From NCBI RefSeq assembly GCF_027924605.1, contig NZ_AP027042.1, positions 2,209,524 through 2,273,523 on the forward strand: a DNA stretch of 64,000 nt, read 5' to 3'. Numbering within the stretch: position 1 is the stretch's first letter; every line of letters begins with the position of its first letter. Positions 56,512-64,000 of the stretch are shown piece after piece. The DNA is from Dyella sp. GSA-30. Lineage in GTDB: Bacteria; Pseudomonadota; Gammaproteobacteria; Xanthomonadales; Rhodanobacteraceae. The notes below the pieces were generated by a model. The model did not search any database, was not told the origin of the DNA, and saw nothing but the letters and a program-made list of their open reading frames with translations. The position numbers and the translations under genes were made by a program.

Positions 56512-59500
56512 TGCTGCAGCGACTTGTCGACGTATCCCTTCGCTACAAGGTACTGGTGCTGATCCTTTTCCTGGTGGTCGGTTTTCTGGGTTATCGCGCG
56601 CTTGGACGGTTGCCCATCGATGCCTTCCCTGACGTTACGCCGGTGCAGGTCAACATCTACACGGAAGCGGCCGGTCTGGCCGCCGAAGATGTGGAATCGC
56701 TGTTGACGACGCCGGTGGAGTCGGCGCTCGCCGGCTTGCCCAAGGTGCACGAAATTCGCTCCGTGAGTCTGTTCGGCCTGTCGTATGTCGCGGTGTACTT
56801 CGACGACGATATGGACATATATTTCGCGCGTCAGTTGGTCAACGAGCGTCTGCAACAAGTCGGCGATCGCCTGCCTGCCGGTTACGGCAAGCCCGAGATG
56901 GGGCCCAATACGTCCGGGCTTGGACAGGTGTTCTGGTACACCGTGGAGCGCGCCGACGATGCGCTGGCGCAAGCGCCCAGCGATATGGATCTGCGTACGC
57001 TGCAGGACTGGTCGATCCGGTTGATGCTTCGCACCGCACCGGGCGTCGACGATGTCACATCGTGGGGTGGGCAGGAGAAGCAGTACCAGGTGCGGATCGA
57101 TCCAATGAAATTGATCGCGCACAAGCTGGGCTTCAAGGACGTGATCGATGCGCTGCAGGCAAACAATGCCCAGGTCGGCGGCAACTTTGTCGACGTCGGA
57201 CGTGAGCAGTATCTGGTGCGTGGACTCGGGCTGGTCAGGAATGCAGCAGACCTGGGCCAGATCGTCCTCAAGACCGAGGACGGCACGCCGGCCTACGTGC
57301 GCGATGTGGCGACGATTGTCGAAGCCGGTGCGCCCCGTACGGGTGCGGTAACCCGTGACGGCAAGGAGGTTGTCATGGGGCAGGCGCTGGCGCGGATCGG
57401 CGAAAACGCCAAGAGCGTTGTCGATGCAGTCAAGGTCAAGCTGGACACGGTCAAGCAGGCTTTGCCCGATGGTGTACGGATCAAGCCGGTCTACGAACGC
57501 ACCGAGCTGGTGAATCAGGCCGTGGGCACCGCGGTGCGTGCACTGATTGAGGGCTCGATCCTCGTGGCGCTAGTGCTTTTTCTGTTTCTGGGCGAATGGC
57601 GTAGTGCGCTGGTGGTGGTCGTCGCCTTGCCGCTGGCGATGTTGATCGCGTTCATCTGCATGGACATGGCGGGACTGTCGGCCAATCTGATGTCGTTGGC
57701 GGGCCTGGCGATCGGTATCGGCATGATGGTCGACGGTGCGGTGGTCATGGTGGAGAACGCCTTCCGCATCATGGCCGAGCAAAAGTCTCGCGGCATGCCG
57801 GTCAACCGTAGCGCTGCGGTATTGGAGGCCGCGCGGGAAGTAGCCAACCCGATCGCCTTCGCGATCATGATCATCATCGTGGTGTTCCTGCCGCTGTTCG
57901 GCCTGCAGGGGCTGGAAGGCAAGATGTTCAAGCCGATGGCCTTCAATATCAGCTTCGCGATGGCCGGCTCGCTCTTATTGGCGCTGACGTTGATCCCAGT
58001 GCTGGCGGCTCTGGTGCTCAAGCCCAAGGAGGAAAAGGACACACGCTTGGTGGCTTTCCTGAAGCGCCGCTACGAGGCGGTGTTGTCCTGGTCCTTACGC
58101 AGACGTACCTGGGTGCTGGCCATGGCGGGTGCAGCTCTGCTCGGCAGCGTGGCGTTGTTTCCCTTCCTCGGCAAGGAGTTCATGCCGAACTTGAAGGAGG
58201 GCGCGATCATGTGGCGCATCACGTCGATTCCATCGGCGTCGCTCGATGAGTCGATCGATATTTCGAAGCGTGTCGCTGAACGCATCCGGCAAAAGTTTCC
58301 CGAGGTGGAAACTACCCTGGCGATGATCGGCCGGGCGGAAAAGGGTGAAACCGCCGACGTGAACTACATGGAGGTCTACACGCCGCTCAAGCCCAAGGCG
58401 CAATGGCGAAAGGGCCAGACGCTCGAAAGCATCGAGGCGGACATGCAGAAGACGTTGAGCGATGCCTTGCCCACGGCGGTGGTCGGTTATACCCAGCCGA
58501 TTCAGATGCGTATCGAGGAGCTTATCTCCGGTGTACGTGCCACGCTGGCGCTGAAGCTTTACGGCGACGACCTTGGCGAGCTCGATCGGCTGAGTGCGCA
58601 GCTCAAGGACGTGCTGGCCGGTATTCCCGGTGCCGCGGATCTGGCGCTGGAGGCCAATATCGGCAAGCCGCAGATCCGCATTCGTGTCGACCGCGACGCC
58701 TTGGCGCGCTACGGCCTGAACGCCGACGACGTGCTCACGGTAGTCAAGAACGGTATCGGCGGCGAGCCGATCAGCAGTCTGATCGACGGCGTGAAGCGTT
58801 TCGATATCGCCGTACGCCTCGATGATGCGGACAAGGCGTCGTTGCGTGCGATCGAGCGTATTCCGATTCGCTCGGCCAGCGGTGCGATCGTGCAGCTGTC
58901 GCAAGTGGCGGAGGTCGACGATGCCGAGGGTTACTCGTTTATTCGACGCGAACAGTTGCAGCGCTATGCAGTGATCCAGATGGACGTGCGCGGCCGCGAT
59001 ATCGATGGCTTCGTGCGGGATGCGAACGCGGCGATCGCGCAGAAGATAAAACTTCCCACCGGCTACTACACGGAGTGGGGCGGCGCGTTCGAAAACCAGC
59101 AGCGCGCCTTGAAGCGGCTCGCTTTGATCGTGCCGGCAACGATCCTCTTTATCTTTATCCTGCTGTACACCGCGTTCAACTCGGTGAAGTATGCGGCCTT
59201 GATTCTGGCCAATGTGCCCTTCGCCACGATCGGCGGTATCGTCGCGCTGGCCATGACCGGGCAGTATCTCTCCGTACCCTCGGCGATCGGTTTTATCGCC
59301 GTATTCGGTGTGGCGATGTTGAACGGCATCGTGCTGATCAGTTTCTTGAACGAACAGCGTGCGAAAGGCTTGTCCGTGCGCGATGCGGTGATGCGCGGTA
59401 CGGCGTTACGTTTGCGACCTGTGCTGATGACGGCCAGCGTGGCGATTCTCGGCCTGGTACCGATGTTGTTGTCCAGCGGCGTCGGCGCGGAAACTCAGCG

Positions 59501-59609
59501 ACCGTTGGCCACGGTAGTAGTGGGCGGCTTGATCACGTCGACCTTGCTAACTCTGGTGCTGTTGCCGGTCTTGTATGACTGGATTGAGCAGCGCCGCTCG
59601 CGACGCTAA
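56511..59609 (+). CDS. HME-family RND heavy-metal efflux pump (CzcA/CusA-like)
   Basis: 1032 residues, 12 helices and two large periplasmic loops. Typical HME-RND parts: YKVLVLILFLVVGFLGYRAL at the N-terminus, SALAGLPKVHEIRSVSLFGL, GIGMMVDGAVVMVENAF in helix 4, FMPNLKEGAIMW, and EWGGAFENQQRAL. The helix 4 segment keeps one Asp and Glu of the proton relay but lacks the DFG of Co/Zn/Cd pumps and the AxxMVDAAIVMIEN of Cu/Ag pumps, so the metal is undecided. It is the last gene of the operon. Confidence 0.93.
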   Translation: MLQRLVDVSLRYKVLVLILFLVVGFLGYRALGRLPIDAFPDVTPVQVNIYTEAAGLAAEDVESLLTTPVESALAGLPKVHEIRSVSLFGLSYVAVYFDDDMDIYFARQLVNERLQQVGDRLPAGYGKPEMGPNTSGLGQVFWYTVERADDALAQAPSDMDLRTLQDWSIRLMLRTAPGVDDVTSWGGQEKQYQVRIDPMKLIAHKLGFKDVIDALQANNAQVGGNFVDVGREQYLVRGLGLVRNAADLGQIVLKTEDGTPAYVRDVATIVEAGAPRTGAVTRDGKEVVMGQALARIGENAKSVVDAVKVKLDTVKQALPDGVRIKPVYERTELVNQAVGTAVRALIEGSILVALVLFLFLGEWRSALVVVVALPLAMLIAFICMDMAGLSANLMSLAGLAIGIGMMVDGAVVMVENAFRIMAEQKSRGMPVNRSAAVLEAAREVANPIAFAIMIIIVVFLPLFGLQGLEGKMFKPMAFNISFAMAGSLLLALTLIPVLAALVLKPKEEKDTRLVAFLKRRYEAVLSWSLRRRTWVLAMAGAALLGSVALFPFLGKEFMPNLKEGAIMWRITSIPSASLDESIDISKRVAERIRQKFPEVETTLAMIGRAEKGETADVNYMEVYTPLKPKAQWRKGQTLESIEADMQKTLSDALPTAVVGYTQPIQMRIEELISGVRATLALKLYGDDLGELDRLSAQLKDVLAGIPGAADLALEANIGKPQIRIRVDRDALARYGLNADDVLTVVKNGIGGEPISSLIDGVKRFDIAVRLDDADKASLRAIERIPIRSASGAIVQLSQVAEVDDAEGYSFIRREQLQRYAVIQMDVRGRDIDGFVRDANAAIAQKIKLPTGYYTEWGGAFENQQRALKRLALIVPATILFIFILLYTAFNSVKYAALILANVPFATIGGIVALAMTGQYLSVPSAIGFIAVFGVAMLNGIVLISFLNEQRAKGLSVRDAVMRGTALRLRPVLMTASVAILGLVPMLLSSGVGAETQRPLATVVVGGLITSTLLTLVLLPVLYDWIEQRRSRR

Positions 59610-59655
59610 AAAGAAAGGCCGATAGGGAGGGCTTAGAATCGCCTCAGTTTTTATG

Positions 59656-59789
59656 ATCGTCATCCCGGCGCAGGCCGGGACCCAGTGACTTTGTGATTGA
59701 TTGTCGCGAAAGCCAACAAGATTCCGCTCCATCGCGACAACCAGAAACCGAAGCCACTGGGTCCCGGCCTGCGCCGGGATGACGACTAG
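59656..59789. repeat. MITE-like inverted repeat element, family B (different interior)
   Basis: GTCATCCCGGCGCAGGCCGG with CCCAGTG on its inside, and an inverted right arm (CACTGGGTCCCGGCCTGCGC, then CGGGATGACGA). The interior holds its own stem TTGTCGCGA / TCGCGACAA, unlike the other two copies. Confidence 0.8.
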
Positions 59790-59811
59790 GGGAGGCTTCC
59801 CGAGGCACCCA

Positions 59812-61728
<1,917 letters not shown>

Positions 61729-61754
61729 GATTCAACAGGTGCTCCCCAGCCGCC

Positions 61755-62231
61755 ATGCTCCGCGTCAGCCGCCTAACCGATTACGCCACGGTGGTGATGA
61801 CCTGCATGGCCGCACACCCGGACGACGTACTCAGCACCGCGCAGATCGCCGACGAAGCACGGCTGGAACTGCCGACGGTGAGCAAGCTGCTCAAGGCGCT
61901 TGGGCATGCCGGGCTGGTGGAGTCCTTTCGTGGCGTCAACGGCGGCTATCGCCTGGCGCGACCGGCTGGAGAGATTTCCCTCGCGCAGATCGTCGAGGCG
62001 ATGGAAGGACCCATCGGCATGACCGAATGCAGCATGGCCGAAGGCCAATGCGAACGCGCGCCGCAATGTTCCGTGCGCGGCAGCTGGCAACAGGTCAACC
62101 ATGTGGTCGAGCGCGCGCTCAAGGCGATGAGCCTTGCCGACATGCTGACGCCACCGCAACCCATCGCGCTTTCCATCGGCCATGCCGATGCACAGCATGC
62201 CAATGAACGAAAGGGCACCACCGCATCATGA
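61755..62231 (+). CDS. Rrf2-family SUF system regulator
   Basis: 158 residues. Winged helix of the Rrf2/IscR family ([20 protein letters not shown] at the start; [20 protein letters not shown]), and three Cys ([14 protein letters not shown]) placed like the IscR Fe-S ligands. This family represses its own suf operon when bound to a cluster. ATG 61755. Its stop overlaps sufB by 4 bases. Confidence 0.92.
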   Translation: MLRVSRLTDYATVVMTCMAAHPDDVLSTAQIADEARLELPTVSKLLKALGHAGLVESFRGVNGGYRLARPAGEISLAQIVEAMEGPIGMTECSMAEGQCERAPQCSVRGSWQQVNHVVERALKAMSLADMLTPPQPIALSIGHADAQHANERKGTTAS

Positions 62232-63694
62232 GCATCGAAACCAGCGAAAACACCTTGCTACGCGATAACGCCGAAGTCGCTTCGGCGCTCGGTCGCCGCT
62301 ATGAGGCCGGTTTCGTCACGGATATCGAAACCGACAGCCTGCCGCCGGGACTGTCCGAAGACATCGTGCGCCAGTTGTCCGCGCTCAAGCAGGAGCCGGA
62401 GTGGATGACCGAGTGGCGCCTGAAGGCGTACCGCCATTGGTTGACCATGCCGGAGCCGCATTGGGCCAAGCTGAAGATCGGCGCGATCGACTTCCAGGCG
62501 ATCAGCTATTACGCCTCGCCGAAGAATCGCCCGAAGTCGCTCGCCGACGTCGACCCGAAACTGCTCGAAGCTTACGACAAGCTCGGCGTGCCGCTGCACG
62601 AGCGCGCCAAGCTCGCCGGTGTCGCCGTCGATGCGGTGTTCGACTCGGTGTCCGTGGGCACGACGTTCCGCAAGGAGCTGGCCGAGGTCGGCGTGATCTT
62701 CTGCTCGATGAGCGAGGCGATTCGCGAGCATCCCGAGCTGGTGCGGCAGTACCTCGGCAGTGTGGTGCCGGTAGGCGACAACTATTTCGCCGCGTTGAAC
62801 TCGGCTGTGTTCTCCGATGGCTCCTTCGTGTTCATTCCCAAGGGCGTGCGTTGCCCGATGGAACTGTCGACTTATTTCCGTATCAACGCCGGCCACACCG
62901 GGCAGTTCGAGCGCACGCTGATCATTGCCGAGGACGCCGCTTACGTGTCCTATCTCGAAGGCTGCACCGCGCCGATGCGCGACGAGAATCAGCTGCATGC
63001 GGCGGTGGTCGAACTGGTCACGCTGGAAAAGGCGCAGATCAAATATTCCACCGTGCAGAACTGGTACCCGGGCGACGAAGAAGGTCGCGGTGGCATTTAC
63101 AACTTCGTCACCAAGCGCGGCGATTGCCGCGGTGACGATTCCAAGATCTCCTGGACCCAGGTCGAAACCGGTTCGGCGATCACCTGGAAATACCCCAGCT
63201 GCGTGCTGCGCGGTGATCGCTCGGTGGGCGAGTTCTATTCGGTGGCGCTGACGCATCATCGTCAGCAGGCCGACACCGGTACCAAGATGATCCACATCGG
63301 CAAGAACACCAAGTCGAAGATCGTCTCCAAGGGCATCAGCGCGGGCCGCAGTTCCAATGCGTATCGCGGGCTGGTGAAAGTGGAGAAGGGTGCAGAAGGT
63401 GCGCGCAACTACACGCAGTGCGATTCGCTGTTGATCGGCAAGCGCTGCGGTGCCCACACCTTCCCGTATATGGAAGTGAAGAACCCGACCGCGATCGTCG
63501 AGCACGAGGCCACGACCTCGAAGATCTCCGATGATCAGCTGTTCTACTGCCGCGCGCGCGGCATCGGCGAAGAAGACGCTGTATCGATGATCGTCGACGG
63601 CTTCTGCAAACAGGTGTTCCGCGAACTGCCGATGGAGTTCGCCGTGGAGGCCAAGAAGCTGCTGGAAATTTCGCTGGAAGGTGCGGTCGGCTAA
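62228..63694 (+). CDS. sufB: Fe-S cluster assembly scaffold SufB
   Basis: 488 residues. Part of the SufBC2D scaffold that builds [Fe-S] clusters under iron limitation or oxidative stress. Conserved [20 protein letters not shown] near the start, a beta-helix core, [20 protein letters not shown] with the GDEEG motif, and near the C-terminus [20 protein letters not shown] with Cys residues including the ligand at about 402, and [20 protein letters not shown]. Confidence 0.97.
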   Translation: MSIETSENTLLRDNAEVASALGRRYEAGFVTDIETDSLPPGLSEDIVRQLSALKQEPEWMTEWRLKAYRHWLTMPEPHWAKLKIGAIDFQAISYYASPKNRPKSLADVDPKLLEAYDKLGVPLHERAKLAGVAVDAVFDSVSVGTTFRKELAEVGVIFCSMSEAIREHPELVRQYLGSVVPVGDNYFAALNSAVFSDGSFVFIPKGVRCPMELSTYFRINAGHTGQFERTLIIAEDAAYVSYLEGCTAPMRDENQLHAAVVELVTLEKAQIKYSTVQNWYPGDEEGRGGIYNFVTKRGDCRGDDSKISWTQVETGSAITWKYPSCVLRGDRSVGEFYSVALTHHRQQADTGTKMIHIGKNTKSKIVSKGISAGRSSNAYRGLVKVEKGAEGARNYTQCDSLLIGKRCGAHTFPYMEVKNPTAIVEHEATTSKISDDQLFYCRARGIGEEDAVSMIVDGFCKQVFRELPMEFAVEAKKLLEISLEGAVG

Positions 63695-63736
63695 GCCGCC
63701 GTTCGCCCTCCACACATTCATTGCGGATTTGAAGAC

Positions 63737-64000
63737 ATGTTGAAGATCGAAAACCTGCACGCCCGTGTCGAGGGCAAGGACATCCTCAAGGGCCTGAGCC
63801 TTACCGTGAACCCGGGCGAGGTGCACGCCATCATGGGTCCGAACGGCGCCGGCAAGTCGACCCTGGGCAATGTATTGTCCGGCCGCGACGGCTATGAAGT
63901 GACGCAGGGTTCGGTGATGTTCGAAGGTCGCGATCTGTTGGCGCTCGATCCGGAAGACCGTGCGGCCGCGGGTGTGTTTCTCGCGTTCCAGTACCCGGTA
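63737..64000 (+). CDS. sufC: SufC ATPase, N-terminal part (runs off the window)
   Basis: 88 codons from ATG 63737. [20 protein letters not shown], Walker [10 protein letters not shown] at 37-45, and the Q-loop LAFQYPV at the edge, with SufC-type spacing. It is the ABC-like ATPase of the SufBCD complex. sufD and sufS are expected downstream. Confidence 0.96.
   Translation, partial: MLKIENLHARVEGKDILKGLSLTVNPGEVHAIMGPNGAGKSTLGNVLSGRDGYEVTQGSVMFEGRDLLALDPEDRAAAGVFLAFQYPV

Noticed and set aside
62258-63826. A 522-codon open frame on the minus strand
   Set aside because: Antisense to sufB and running into sufC; no domain.

Overview
The window is a GC-rich chromosomal segment that most resembles a gammaproteobacterium of the Xanthomonadales/Rhodanobacteraceae type (Dyella, Rhodanobacter, Luteibacter relatives). 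The grounds are the block thrS-infC-rpmI-rplT-pheST-ihfA-merR-tRNA-Pro, a large Oar-type TonB receptor, the queA-tgt / yajC-secDF neighbourhood, and dispersed GTAGGAGCG-type and GTCATTCCGGC-type repeats. The genus is an inference. I see no plasmid, prophage or IS genes, no CRISPR array and no rRNA.

Layout. 1-5.7 kb: the end of one TonB-dependent receptor and a complete Oar-like receptor. 5.8-11.3 kb: ppnN, tRNA-Asn, a secreted cupin, a lone FimT/GspH pseudopilin, uvrB, tRNA-Val and a HemJ-like membrane protein. 11.4-19.4 kb: the translation operon, with a probable Thr-codon attenuator before thrS, an infC that appears to start at ATC, and internal terminators that split the block. 19.4-30.7 kb: serA beside a divergent D-2-hydroxyglutarate dehydrogenase, a sugar transporter, proline iminopeptidase, a large secreted nuclease with a His/Asp-rich tail, upp, a PsiF-like protein and a class-III aminotransferase. 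31-34.6 kb: a four-gene ABC exporter / DesK-DesR-type two-component operon.

34.6-38.1 kb is the most unusual part. About 1.1 kb without a normal gene lies upstream of slipin and the RNA ligase gene rtcB. It holds a short terminated transcript with a 33-codon ORF, a three-way-junction RNA, and two abutting tRNA-like folds. The first has its anticodon arm replaced by a GAAA-capped hairpin; the second has a perfect GAU anticodon arm but a broken acceptor stem and no CCA. A 9-10 bp helix can enclose both, giving an RNA organised like a bacterial Y RNA. The position next to RNA-repair genes suggests a decoy, substrate or sensor RNA; that role is inference.

38.2-50 kb: a DUF3142 lipoprotein plus a large repeat-rich envelope protein, queA-tgt, a porin with a Pho box, yajC-secD-secF and a GYF-domain membrane protein. 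50-64 kb: a sterol-desaturase-type hydroxylase, amgK-murU (cell-wall recycling), a DUF3147 protein, a heavy-metal RND efflux operon, a sigma-54-driven glnK-amtB operon, and the start of a suf operon (Rrf2 regulator, sufB, sufC) that runs off the end. Three families of palindromic repeats sit between these blocks.
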